A stretch of 64,000 nt of DNA, from positions 3,410,001-3,474,000 of the forward strand of contig CP115858.1 in NCBI GenBank assembly GCA_027920525.1, given 5' to 3'. How positions within the stretch are numbered: the first letter of the stretch is position 1; each line of letters opens with the position of its first letter. The translations under genes were made by a program, and so were the position numbers. Of the stretch, positions 28,801-37,648 are shown in pieces. Source of the DNA: Chryseobacterium daecheongense (lineage in GTDB: Bacteria > Bacteroidota > Bacteroidia > Flavobacteriales > Weeksellaceae). Below the pieces are notes generated by a model. That model saw only the letters and a program-made list of their open reading frames with translations. It was not told where the DNA came from and did no database searches.

Positions 28801-28864
28801 TTCAAAGATGTGATCATTTGAATAATTGTACAAATAAATACTATATAGATTCATAAATTTATAT
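28801..28864. repeat. 64-bp non-coding element upstream of module 2 (copy 2 of 2)
   Basis: This is the second copy of the element at 19958-20021, with about four mismatches. It sits about 112 bp upstream of the fibre gene of module 2, the same position as in module 1. The rest of the 268-bp gap to 28958 is AT-rich and also holds the -7 element of the next gene. Confidence 0.6.
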
Positions 28865-28944
28865 AGTACTATACTAGTTTGTTAAAAAAATGCGCTAATG
28901 GAGTATGGTTAATTTTATTTAATATTTTTTTAATAAAAAAATTC

Positions 28945-28952
28945 TACCTTTG
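28945..28952 (+). promoter_or_regulatory. -7 promoter element close to the DUF6660-like gene start
   Basis: TACCTTTG fits TAnnTTTG and ends 5 bp before the ATG at 28958. If used, the transcript would be leaderless or nearly so. No good -33 element is visible. Confidence 0.5.
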
Positions 28953-28957
28953 TCCAA

Positions 28958-29281
28958 ATGAACTTCTTAAGATTGATTTTAGCGCTTTATTTTATGGCAT
29001 TGTCTGTAATGCCATGTGAAGATGTGCATAAACAATCGGGTTCTTCCAGGACTGACTTCTCATTAAGCGTTGAACAGTCTCATTCAAAGGATCAGGGAGA
29101 TATCTGTTCTCCTTTATGTGTTTGCAATTGTTGTCAGATAACGGTTGCGGCTTTTAAAATGGAACCTCAGATAAGTATTCCAAGACAAGAACAGGCCTAC
29201 TTTTCCAAAAAGATTCTTTTCCACAAAAATAACTTTGCCTATCAGGTTTACGAAAACATCTGGCAGCCTCCTAAAATTTAA
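28958..29281 (+). CDS. DUF6660-like small Cys-rich envelope protein
   Basis: The 107-residue protein has an N-terminal signal/anchor (MNFLRLILALYFMALSVMPC) and a cysteine cluster in the middle (CSPLCVCNCCQ). It ends with YENIWQPPKI. Small proteins of this form are common next to CzcA-type efflux genes in Bacteroidota; I recall the label DUF6660 for them but could not check it. The clustered cysteines suggest metal or redox binding outside the cytoplasm. It precedes the CzcA-TolC gene by 139 bp, and that gap contains a separate operator and promoter. Confidence 0.7.
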   Translation: MNFLRLILALYFMALSVMPCEDVHKQSGSSRTDFSLSVEQSHSKDQGDICSPLCVCNCCQITVAAFKMEPQISIPRQEQAYFSKKILFHKNNFAYQVYENIWQPPKI

Positions 29282-29329
29282 TTTTATTGATTTAGGGAAA
29301 GCACAGCTTTCCAACCTTACGTGAAACTT

Positions 29330-29344
29330 TGCAATTCTATTGCA
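29330..29344. promoter_or_regulatory. Palindromic operator TGCAAT-N3-ATTGCA before the CzcA-TolC gene
   Basis: TGCAATTCTATTGCA is a perfect 6-3-6 inverted repeat. The same arms occur at 38061-38075 before the P-type ATPase, and in both places the repeat starts exactly 28 bp before a TAnnTTTG element. The Fur-family gene in this cluster (37649) is the obvious candidate to bind it. Confidence 0.7.
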
Positions 29345-29357
29345 TGGATCTTCATGA

Positions 29358-29365
29358 TATTTTTG
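29358..29365 (+). promoter_or_regulatory. -7 promoter element of the CzcA-TolC gene
   Basis: TATTTTTG fits TAnnTTTG, 28 bp after the start of the palindromic operator. The TTG inside the operator's right arm (29340-29342) lies 15 nt upstream, short for a -33 element. The predicted transcript start is near 29372, at the edge of the next palindrome. Confidence 0.55.
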
Positions 29366-29392
29366 CACTTGACATTTTAAAATGTCTGTGCA
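29364..29392. promoter_or_regulatory. Nested palindrome at the predicted start of the CzcA-TolC transcript
   Basis: GACATTTTAAAATGTC (29371-29386) is a perfect 16-bp palindrome. Outer arms TGCAC (29364-29368) and GTGCA (29388-29392) extend it. It could be a second operator or a hairpin in the mRNA leader. No T-run follows, so it is not a standard terminator. Confidence 0.5.
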
Positions 29393-29420
29393 TATAATTT
29401 CAATAAAATAAATCTTTTTT

Positions 29421-32400
29421 GTGTTAGATAAAATTATAAAATTCAGTATTAAGAATAAGTTCATTATTGGTTTAATGACTTTACTGTGGATTATCTGGGG
29501 AGTCTGGAGTGCTACCAGATTACCCATTGATGCGGTACCTGATATTACGAACAATCAGGTTCAAATTATTACAGTATGTCCTACGTTAGCGGGACAGGAG
29601 GTAGAGCAATTGGTTACTTTTCCAATTGAACAGAGTATAGCAAATGTTCCAGGCATTGAAGATATGAGAAGTGTATCAAGGTTTGGACTTTCTGTGATTA
29701 CAGTTGTTTTTAAAGAAGATGTTGATGTTTATTTTGCGCGACAGCTTATTAGTGAGCAACTTAAACAAGCCGTTGAAGAGATTCCCAAAGGAGTGGGCGT
29801 TCCGGAACTTGCTCCGGTAAGTACGGGATTAGGAGAAATATATCAATATATTCTGCATCCGAAAAAAGGAAGCGAAAAAAAATACAGTGCTAAAGATCTT
29901 CGGACCATGCAGGACTGGATTGTTCGAAGACAGCTTAACGGAACTCCTGGTGTTGCAGAAATCAACAGTTTTGGAGGTGAGTTGAAACAATATGAAGTTG
30001 GTATTAATCCCAATAGACTAAAAGCGATGGGAGTAAGTATTTCCGATATTTTTACTGCTTTAGAAAAAAATAATCAGAATACCGGAGGTGCTTACATTGA
30101 CAAAAAACCGAATGCCTATTTTATCCGCGGGGTCGGAATGGTCACTTCGTTAGAAGATATTCGGAACATAGCAGTAAAAAATGAAACAGGAAGTATTCCT
30201 ATATACATAAAAGATGTCGCAGATGTTCGTTTTGGAAGTGCTGTGCGATATGGAGCGATGACCTATAACGGAAAAGTAGATGCCGTGGGTGGAGTTGTAA
30301 TGATGCTGAAAGGAGCGAATAGTAATGAAGTGGTGAACAATGTGAAAGCTAAAATCCCTACTATTCAAAAATCTCTTCCTGACGACGTAGTCATTGAGCC
30401 TTTCATTGATAGGACTGATCTCGTGGGAAGAGCAATGAAAACAGTGGAGAAAAATCTGGTAGAGGGTGCATTAATTGTAATTTTCGTACTTGTTGTTTTT
30501 CTTGGAAATCTTCGGGCCGGGCTTATTGTTGCGTCAGCAATTCCTCTATCCTTATTATTTGCTTTAGGGATGATGAACGTGTTTGGGGTTAGTGCCAACC
30601 TGATGAGTCTGGGGGCAATAGATTTTGGACTTATTGTAGATGGAGCCGTTATTATTGTAGAGGCAACATTGCATTTATTACATAATAAAAACAGCGGGAA
30701 GCTTACGCAGATCCAGATGGATAAGGAAGTAGGAACGGCAGCGTCCAAAATGATGAATAGTGCCATTTTTGGACAAATTATTATTCTGATCGTTTATATT
30801 CCAATACTTTCTTTAGCTGGAGTAGAAGGTAAAATGTTTACCCCAATGGCAAAAACAGTAGGATTTGCAATTATTGGAGCTACCATTTTATCCATTACTT
30901 ATATTCCAATGGTAAGCTCGTTGTTCCTTTCTAAAAATGTTAGTCATAAAAAGACACTCAGTGACAAAATTATGGACTTTCTTCAAGGTATTTATCAGCC
31001 TTTGTTGCAAAAAGCCATTCGATTGAAGCTCGTAATTGTCACTATAACGATTTCAATTTTTGTGATTTCAATTTTCATATTCAAAAATATGGGAGGGGAG
31101 TTTATCCCGCAATTGCAGGAAGGAGATTATGCATTTCAATGTATCCTACCTCAGCAAAGCTCATTGAGTCAAAGTTTGGAAACATCCATGCAGGCATCAA
31201 GGATCATCAAGTCATTTGATGAGGTAAAAATGGTTGTAGGGAAAACCGGATCAGCCGAAGTACCTACCGACCCGATGCCACCAGAGGCTTCAGATATCAT
31301 TGTGGTGCTAAAACCACAGAGCGAGTGGAAAACAAAAAAATCATATGCGGAACTGGGAGATGAGATCAGTAAAAAACTGGAAGCGATTCCCGGGGTATAT
31401 TTTGAAAGAAACCAGCCGATCCAAATGCGTTTTAATGAATTAATGACCGGGATCAGACAGGATGTAGCGGTTAAAATTTTCGGGGAGAATCTGGATTCCC
31501 TGGCCATTTATGCAGAGAAAGTTGGAAAAGCAATACAATCGGTAAACGGAGCTAATGCTCCTCAAATTGAAAAAGTGGGTGGACTTCCACAGATCAATGT
31601 TACTTATGACAGAACAAGAATGGCTAATTACGGAATCAATATTGAAGATGTAAATAATGCCTTAAGTACCGCGTTTGCAGGAAAAAGTACCGGTCAGGTT
31701 TTTGAGAATGAGAGACGTTTTGATCTGGTTGTTCGCTTGGATAGTCTTAACAGGACTAATATTGATGATGTTGATAACCTGATGATCAATACTAAAACAG
31801 GAGAACAGATCCCGCTTTCACAGGTCGCAGATGTCAAATACAAAATGGGGCCCGCACAAATCAGCCGCGAACAGGCAAAACGTAGAATTGTTGTAGGCTT
31901 TAATGTTAAAGGACGTGATGTACAGAGTGTGGTTCAGGATATTCAGAAGAAGCTTGACAAAGACGTTAAGCTACCTGCAGGATATTATTATACTTACGGT
32001 GGGCAATTTGAAAACCTTCAGGAGGCTAGCCAGCGTCTTATGATTGCGGTACCTATATCGCTGTTATTGATATTTTTATTATTGTATTTCACTTTCAACT
32101 CTTTAAAACAGGCAGCATTGATTTTTACAGCCATTCCAATGAGTGCTATTGGTGGGATCTTTGCCCTTCTTGTAAGAGGGATGCCTTTCAGTATCAGTGC
32201 CGGAATTGGATTTATTGCCTTATTCGGAGTAGCGGTTCTTAATGGAATTGTATTGATAGGAACCTTCAATGAATTAGAAAAAGAAGGCGAAAAAGATATC
32301 TTTAAAAGAGTGATGGAGGGGACTAAAACAAGGCTTCGACCGGTATTAATGACTGCAACGGTAGCATCGTTAGGATTTTTACCGATGGCAATTTCCACGG

Positions 32401-33779
32401 GCGCAGGAGCTGAGGTTCAGAAACCATTGGCAACCGTTGTGATCGGTGGATTAATCAGTGCTACTTTTCTTACTTTATTTGTGTTACCAATGCTGTATAT
32501 TATTTTCAATACAAAACTTCGAATTAAGAAGATGAAAATGAAACCATTTACACCGGTGATTATTCTTGGATTTATAATGTTGGGTCAATTCGCCAGCGCT
32601 CAATCCAGAACATTGACTGTAGAACAGGCGGTAGAGCAGGCCGTGGCGAACAATCCCGGACTGAAATCCAAAGACCTGGGCATTGAGGCTGCAAAGGCTT
32701 TAAAACCTACGGCTAAAGAATTACCAAAAATGAATTTTAATGCACAGCTCGGACAGTATAATAGTCCTACTTTTGACCAATCTTTTGCAATTTCACAAAG
32801 TATTCCTTTTCCGACTATATTCAAGGCCAGAAAAGAATTAATTGCGGAAACTATAAAAGGTAAACAGATAGAGAAGGAAATTTCTATGAATGAGCTTGTT
32901 AAACAGGTTCGCTCCTATTATTATCAGATTGAATATCTGCAATACAATAAAGCGCAATTAAAGAATCTGGACAGCCTGTATCGCGATTTCATTCGTATAG
33001 CCACCGTAAGGTTCAAGGCTGGGGACATAAAAAAGATTGAGATCAGTACTGCTGAAACCCAACAAGGAGAAATCAACCTTTTGCTCAATCAAAATCAGGT
33101 ATTTTTAAATAACGCATATAAAAATTTAAAGACACTTTTAAATATTTCTGAGGACATTGAGGTTCCGTTTAACGGAAATTATGAGCCGCTTAAATCCGGA
33201 AATATTCTGGACAGCAAAGAGGTTGATAATAACCCTACAATTAAAGCATTTTATCAGGAAATGGAAATTGCTGAAAGAAACAAAAATGTAGAAAAAGCGC
33301 AGGGACTTCCGGAATTCAGTTTAGGATATACCAACCAGTCTTTAACAGGATCTTATCCAGTAAACGGACGGGAAGTATTTTATAACTCAGGCAACCGGTT
33401 TAGCTTTGTAAATGTAGGAATAGCAATTCCTCTAACTTTCGGAGCGACAAAGGCGAGAATAAAATCTTTGGAATTTCAGAAGCAGGTTGCGGAAACCAAT
33501 GCTATGTATCAGAAGAATCAGCTTTCCACTCAATTGCAAAATGCATTAACCCAATATCAACAGGATACGCAGCAATATAATTACTATGTGGGGCAAGCGA
33601 TTCCTAATGCTGAGAAAATTGTAAAAGCTGCTCAGTTAGGATATAGAACAGGTGAAATTACTTATGTAGAGTATCTTTTCGCCTTGCAGACTGCGACAAA
33701 TATTCAATTAAAATACCTGGAATCCATCCAGCAGGTGAACCAATCTGTTGTAACGATTAATTCAATAATTAATAAATAA
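29421..33779 (+). CDS. CzcA-type heavy-metal RND pump fused to a TolC-family outer membrane channel domain
   Basis: The 1452-residue protein joins two parts of a tripartite efflux pump. Residues 1 to about 1037 are an HME-RND pump (PTLAGQEVEQLVTFPIEQ near the start; DFGLIVDGAVIIVE in the fourth membrane helix with Asp401 and Asp407). The DFG-xx-VDG pattern is that of divalent-cation (Co/Zn/Cd/Ni) pumps rather than Cu/Ag pumps. At Met1038 a second signal-like segment begins (MKMKPFTPVIILGFIMLGQF). It is followed by a TolC-family domain of about 415 residues (LTVEQAVEQAVANNPGL; helical hairpins). The start is GTG at 29421; an in-frame TAA at 29409 rules out an earlier one. The adaptor gene follows after 1 bp. 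Confidence 0.93.
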   Translation: MLDKIIKFSIKNKFIIGLMTLLWIIWGVWSATRLPIDAVPDITNNQVQIITVCPTLAGQEVEQLVTFPIEQSIANVPGIEDMRSVSRFGLSVITVVFKEDVDVYFARQLISEQLKQAVEEIPKGVGVPELAPVSTGLGEIYQYILHPKKGSEKKYSAKDLRTMQDWIVRRQLNGTPGVAEINSFGGELKQYEVGINPNRLKAMGVSISDIFTALEKNNQNTGGAYIDKKPNAYFIRGVGMVTSLEDIRNIAVKNETGSIPIYIKDVADVRFGSAVRYGAMTYNGKVDAVGGVVMMLKGANSNEVVNNVKAKIPTIQKSLPDDVVIEPFIDRTDLVGRAMKTVEKNLVEGALIVIFVLVVFLGNLRAGLIVASAIPLSLLFALGMMNVFGVSANLMSLGAIDFGLIVDGAVIIVEATLHLLHNKNSGKLTQIQMDKEVGTAASKMMNSAIFGQIIILIVYIPILSLAGVEGKMFTPMAKTVGFAIIGATILSITYIPMVSSLFLSKNVSHKKTLSDKIMDFLQGIYQPLLQKAIRLKLVIVTITISIFVISIFIFKNMGGEFIPQLQEGDYAFQCILPQQSSLSQSLETSMQASRIIKSFDEVKMVVGKTGSAEVPTDPMPPEASDIIVVLKPQSEWKTKKSYAELGDEISKKLEAIPGVYFERNQPIQMRFNELMTGIRQDVAVKIFGENLDSLAIYAEKVGKAIQSVNGANAPQIEKVGGLPQINVTYDRTRMANYGINIEDVNNALSTAFAGKSTGQVFENERRFDLVVRLDSLNRTNIDDVDNLMINTKTGEQIPLSQVADVKYKMGPAQISREQAKRRIVVGFNVKGRDVQSVVQDIQKKLDKDVKLPAGYYYTYGGQFENLQEASQRLMIAVPISLLLIFLLLYFTFNSLKQAALIFTAIPMSAIGGIFALLVRGMPFSISAGIGFIALFGVAVLNGIVLIGTFNELEKEGEKDIFKRVMEGTKTRLRPVLMTATVASLGFLPMAISTGAGAEVQKPLATVVIGGLISATFLTLFVLPMLYIIFNTKLRIKKMKMKPFTPVIILGFIMLGQFASAQSRTLTVEQAVEQAVANNPGLKSKDLGIEAAKALKPTAKELPKMNFNAQLGQYNSPTFDQSFAISQSIPFPTIFKARKELIAETIKGKQIEKEISMNELVKQVRSYYYQIEYLQYNKAQLKNLDSLYRDFIRIATVRFKAGDIKKIEISTAETQQGEINLLLNQNQVFLNNAYKNLKTLLNISEDIEVPFNGNYEPLKSGNILDSKEVDNNPTIKAFYQEMEIAERNKNVEKAQGLPEFSLGYTNQSLTGSYPVNGREVFYNSGNRFSFVNVGIAIPLTFGATKARIKSLEFQKQVAETNAMYQKNQLSTQLQNALTQYQQDTQQYNYYVGQAIPNAEKIVKAAQLGYRTGEITYVEYLFALQTATNIQLKYLESIQQVNQSVVTINSIINK

Positions 33780-33780
33780 A

Positions 33781-35025
33781 ATGAGAAAAAAACACATCAT
33801 CATATATTGTATTGCTCTTTCTTTGTTAACTGTAAGTTGTAGTAAAAAGGAAGAGGTGGCGGAAAATCCTGCGGGAAAAGCAGAGCAAAAAATTGAGAAA
33901 CCCGCAGAAGCTTCCGAGACTATTGCTTCATTAACGGAAGAACAAATAAAAGCTGTTGGAATTACAATGGGAACCATTGAAATGAAGGAGTTAACTTCTA
34001 CCGTTAAAGCCAATGGTACCTTGGATGTACCTAATAACAGTAAAGCCACCATTACCTCTTTATATGGAGGAATTATTAAAACGCTTACTGTTCAGGTAGG
34101 TAGTGTGGTGAGAAAAGGACAGGTGATCGCAACAATTGCCAATCCTGAATTTATAAGACTTCAGGAAGAATACCTGACTGTGAATAGTAGAATTACATTT
34201 GCGGAACAGGAGTACAGAAGACAACGAGAGCTTTTTGATAATGATGCAGGAGCCAAGAAAAACCTGCAGAGTTCCGATGCAGAATTAAAAACCCTCAGAA
34301 CGAGGAAGGCCTCTTTGTTGAGGCAACTTCAGATGATGGGAATAAGCCCCGGTGCTGTTAACAATGCAAATATGAGATCAGGTTTGGTAATAACATCACC
34401 TATCAATGGAACTGTGAGTAGTATTTCTGCACAAATAGGGAGCTATGTTGATGTTTCATCTCCGGTGGCTGAAGTTATTGATAATGAATCCATTCACTTG
34501 GATTTACAGATATACGAAAAAGATCTTCCGAAAATGAAAGTTGGGCAAATTGTTCATTTTAATCTAACCAACAACCCGGAGACAGAGTATGATGCCAAAG
34601 TATTCAGCATAGGTTCATCTTTTGAGAATGCGAGTAAGACCATTTCTGTACACTGTAATGTAATCGGGAATAAGGAAGGATTAATTGATGGAATGAGCAT
34701 TACCGGAGTTGTAAGTCTCGAAAAAACAACCACACCGGCTGTTCCTAATGATGCAATTGTAGAAGCAGATGGCAAGTCTTATATTTTTGTTCAAACGAAT
34801 AAAAAGCCTGCAGAAAATCATGATGAAGAAAAACCTAAGAAAGAAATGCCTAAAGAAAATGTGAAAATGATCAATTTTGAGAAAATTGAAGTAGTAAAAG
34901 GGTCTTCTGATATGGGTTATACAGCAATAACTCCGGTAACAGAAATTGCCCCTGATTCTAAAATAGTAGTGAAAAGTACATTTTTTGTAAATGCAAAGCT
35001 CACCAATGCTGGCGAGCAGGATTAA
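33781..35025 (+). CDS. Periplasmic adaptor (membrane fusion protein) of the CzcA pump
   Basis: The 414-residue protein is a lipoprotein (lipobox LTVSC, Cys20) of the HlyD/CzcB adaptor family. It has a lipoyl-like half (GGIIKTLTVQVGSVVRKGQVIATI), a coiled-coil hairpin with LQEEYL...EYRRQRELF, the second lipoyl half (ITSPINGTVSSISAQIGSYV), and a beta-barrel with DLQIYEKDLPKMKVGQ. The C-terminal region has a Glu/Lys-rich insertion (ENHDEEKPKKEMPKE). It links the inner-membrane pump to the outer-membrane channel. It begins 1 bp after the pump stop, so translation is probably coupled. Confidence 0.92.
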   Translation: MRKKHIIIYCIALSLLTVSCSKKEEVAENPAGKAEQKIEKPAEASETIASLTEEQIKAVGITMGTIEMKELTSTVKANGTLDVPNNSKATITSLYGGIIKTLTVQVGSVVRKGQVIATIANPEFIRLQEEYLTVNSRITFAEQEYRRQRELFDNDAGAKKNLQSSDAELKTLRTRKASLLRQLQMMGISPGAVNNANMRSGLVITSPINGTVSSISAQIGSYVDVSSPVAEVIDNESIHLDLQIYEKDLPKMKVGQIVHFNLTNNPETEYDAKVFSIGSSFENASKTISVHCNVIGNKEGLIDGMSITGVVSLEKTTTPAVPNDAIVEADGKSYIFVQTNKKPAENHDEEKPKKEMPKENVKMINFEKIEVVKGSSDMGYTAITPVTEIAPDSKIVVKSTFFVNAKLTNAGEQD

Positions 35026-35070
35026 TTAAAAGCCTTCCGACAAAAAAACACAATAATATTATTTCACAAG

Positions 35071-35811
35071 ATGGCTTTAAAAGAAGAACTTGAAAAACAA
35101 GGGAATTGGCTTTTCAAATATAGAAGCACATTACCGATAGGTATTTTATTTATCGGTTTTGTGGTTTCTGTTCAAATGAATTTAAAAGAAGAAACAACGA
35201 GCTGCGAAATTCTATACGAATTTGCCTGCCTTTTAATAAGTGCTGTAGGTTTAGGGATTAGAGTTTATACAGTGGGATATACACCTAAAAATACCTCGGG
35301 AAGGAATACCTCAGAAGGTCAGGTAGCTGATACACTTAATACAACAGGGATATACAGTGTAGTAAGAAATCCTTTATATCTTGGGAACTTTTTTATGTGG
35401 CTGGGACTTGCCTTATTTACAGAAAATTTATGGTTTGTCGTTTCCTTCATTCTTTTTTACTGGATTTATTATGAGCGGATTATTTATGCAGAGGAACAAT
35501 TTTTAGAAAGAAAATTTGGAGAAAAATATAGAAGCTGGGCATCCAAAGTACCGGTTTTTATTCCTAACTTAGGATTGTTTAGGAAAAACGAACTCTCATT
35601 TAGTCTAAAAAAGGTGTTGAAGAAAGAAAAGAATGGGCTTTTTGCTATGTTTTTGATCTTTACGCTGTTCGATATTACAGGAGAATGGATTAGAGATCAT
35701 TCTGATCATAATTTGTTGTTCATTTCTGGTACGATCATTACAATGATGATGTACTTTGTACTCAAAGTATTAAAAATGAAAACGAAACTTTTAGAAAACA
35801 ACAGATCTTAA
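35071..35811 (+). CDS. Isoprenylcysteine methyltransferase-like membrane protein (ICMT/PEMT family)
   Basis: The 246-residue protein has several membrane helices and the family's cofactor-side motif. That motif runs TGIYSVVRNPLYLGNFFMWLG, then an ER/E region (YYERIIYAEEQFLERKFGEKYRSW). Members methylate small molecules, lipids or prenylated proteins with S-adenosylmethionine. The bacterial targets are mostly unknown. It lies inside the metal-efflux operon (45 bp after the adaptor, 31 bp before the bestrophin gene), so the link to metal stress is by context only. A last pair of helices follows residue 190. Confidence 0.85.
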   Translation: MALKEELEKQGNWLFKYRSTLPIGILFIGFVVSVQMNLKEETTSCEILYEFACLLISAVGLGIRVYTVGYTPKNTSGRNTSEGQVADTLNTTGIYSVVRNPLYLGNFFMWLGLALFTENLWFVVSFILFYWIYYERIIYAEEQFLERKFGEKYRSWASKVPVFIPNLGLFRKNELSFSLKKVLKKEKNGLFAMFLIFTLFDITGEWIRDHSDHNLLFISGTIITMMMYFVLKVLKMKTKLLENNRS

Positions 35812-35842
35812 AGGGTTAGAACTTAATTTAAAAAAAATAATT

Positions 35843-36715
35843 ATGTTATTAAACAAAAGATTATCCATTTGGTATTTCATTAATGAAATAAAATCTCAGA
35901 TTCTTTTCATTTGCATATTTGCTTTTTGTATAGGGCTTTTAGATTTACTTCCCGGATTTAGAAAAATATCACTTCCTCTGAATATTCCTGCATTAGTGGG
36001 AACGGCCGTTTCTCTGTTATTGGCTTTCCGTACTTCACAATCTTACGAAAGATGGTGGGAGGCAAGAATTGTCTGGGGAGCCATTGTAAACGATTCCCGG
36101 ACTTTGATCAGATTAGCAATTCAGTTTTTACCTGAAAAACAAGCACAGGAATTCGCGGAAAGACAGATCATCTGGACTTTTGCGTTAGGGGAATCGCTTA
36201 GAAAGCTGCCCTTTTCCATAAAGGTACAGGAATATCTTACTGCTCATCAAATTGATGCTTTAAATGTTCCGAATGCATTACTCGATGAACATTCCAGGCA
36301 GGTAAGAAAAGCTTTTTCTTCAGGGGAAATCTCAGAATTTCAACAATTACAACTTAATGATGCCATTACAAAGCTTTGTGATAGCATGGGAAAATGTGAG
36401 CGATTAAAGAATACGGTTTTCCCGCGATCATATAGTATTTTGGTCCATGTGTTAATCTATGTATTTGCTGCTATTTTACCATTTGGATTGGATGATAATC
36501 AATTGATAATCGAAGTATTGGTCACTATTTTAGTTCCTACAATGTTTATCGCTATAGAAAGAACATCAATCATCATGCAGGATCCTTTTGAAAATACCCC
36601 TGTTGATACCCCAATGACTTCTTTAGCACAGACAATAGAAATTAACCTGAGACAGATGGTCGGGGAAAAGAATGTTCCTATGAAGAAAGAAAATCCTTTG
36701 TACTACGAAATGTAA
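35843..36715 (+). CDS. Bestrophin-family ion channel protein
   Basis: The 290-residue protein has the bestrophin signatures: a first helix region (LLNKRLSIWYFINEIK), LVGTAVSLLLAFRTSQSYER followed by WWEARIVWGAIVNDSR, and two C-terminal helices (ILVHVLIYVFAAILPFGL; VTILVPTMFIAIERT). It ends with an IMQDPFENTPVDTPM segment. Bacterial homologues (UPF0187 group) form pentameric channels in the inner membrane; some conduct cations rather than chloride. Its place in a metal-efflux operon suggests a role in charge or metal balance, which is inference. Confidence 0.9.
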   Translation: MLLNKRLSIWYFINEIKSQILFICIFAFCIGLLDLLPGFRKISLPLNIPALVGTAVSLLLAFRTSQSYERWWEARIVWGAIVNDSRTLIRLAIQFLPEKQAQEFAERQIIWTFALGESLRKLPFSIKVQEYLTAHQIDALNVPNALLDEHSRQVRKAFSSGEISEFQQLQLNDAITKLCDSMGKCERLKNTVFPRSYSILVHVLIYVFAAILPFGLDDNQLIIEVLVTILVPTMFIAIERTSIIMQDPFENTPVDTPMTSLAQTIEINLRQMVGEKNVPMKKENPLYYEM

Positions 36716-36732
36716 CCCAACTTATTTTTGAA

Positions 36733-37632
36733 ATGATGAACGAAAAAAACACACAAACAGTTTCCGCAGCCAGTAAACATAAAAAGAATCTTCTTATTGT
36801 ATTATCGTTTAGTGGAGCATATCTTATTGCGGAGGTTATTGGAGGAATTCTTACCAATAGTCTTGCGTTGCTTGCAGATGCCGCTCACATGCTTACAGAT
36901 GTGGTAGGATTATTACTGGCTTTTATTGCAATAAAAATCGGAGAACGGAAAGCGGACTCCAAAAAGACTTTTGGATATTACCGTACAGAAATATTGGCAG
37001 CGGTGATCAATGCCGTGGTACTGCTGGGAATCTCCGTGTATGTTTTATTTGAAGCTTATCAGAGATTTAAAAGCCCTCCAGAAGTGCAGAGTAAATCAAT
37101 GTTGATTGTTGCAGGAATAGGACTTTTAGTAAACATTGCAGGAATGTTGATCCTTAGAAAAGATTCCGAAGCGAGTCTTAATATGAAAGGTGCGTATTTT
37201 GAAGTTCTTTCGGATATGCTTACTTCTGTAGGAGTTATGATTGCAGGTGTAATTATGCTTACAACCAACTGGTACTATGCCGACCCATTGATCTCGGCAG
37301 CAATTGGCTTACTTATCTTTCCCAGAACCTGGCGACTTCTTAAGGAAGCTGTTAATGTATTACTGGAGAGTACTCCCGAAGATGTAGACATTGATCTGTT
37401 ACGTAAATCACTGGAACAGGTTCCTGGCGTAAAAAGCGTGCATGATCTCCATGTGTGGTCTCTTACTTCCGGCGTAAATGCCATGAGTTCTCATATTGTT
37501 AAAGATGATACAATTACTCAAAATCAGCTGCTGGAAAAACTGACCGAAGAAACAACATCCAGATTTACCATCAGCCATACTACTTTTCAGATTGAGGAAG
37601 AAAGTTATCAGGAAGATGTTACCCATTATTAA
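36733..37632 (+). CDS. Cation diffusion facilitator (CDF) metal transporter
   Basis: The 299-residue protein has six membrane helices and a C-terminal cytoplasmic domain (QVPGVKSVHDLHVWSLTSG). Zn/Cd/Co CDF proteins export divalent metal in exchange for protons. The helix-2 site is HMLTD (His52, Asp56). At the matching helix-5 site the usual His of HxxxD is replaced by Glu (FEVLSD, Glu157 and Asp161), which may change metal preference. A His-rich loop between helices 4 and 5 is absent. It sits 17 bp after the bestrophin gene and 16 bp before the Fur-family gene. Confidence 0.93.
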   Translation: MMNEKNTQTVSAASKHKKNLLIVLSFSGAYLIAEVIGGILTNSLALLADAAHMLTDVVGLLLAFIAIKIGERKADSKKTFGYYRTEILAAVINAVVLLGISVYVLFEAYQRFKSPPEVQSKSMLIVAGIGLLVNIAGMLILRKDSEASLNMKGAYFEVLSDMLTSVGVMIAGVIMLTTNWYYADPLISAAIGLLIFPRTWRLLKEAVNVLLESTPEDVDIDLLRKSLEQVPGVKSVHDLHVWSLTSGVNAMSSHIVKDDTITQNQLLEKLTEETTSRFTISHTTFQIEEESYQEDVTHY

Positions 37633-37648
37633 TTAAAAAATATCAGAA

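Noticed and set aside
29296..29312. GGAAAGC-ACA-GCTTTCC hairpin after the DUF6660-like gene considered as a terminator
   Set aside because: The 7-bp stem is perfect, but there is no T-run and the palindromic operator follows closely; its role could not be supported.
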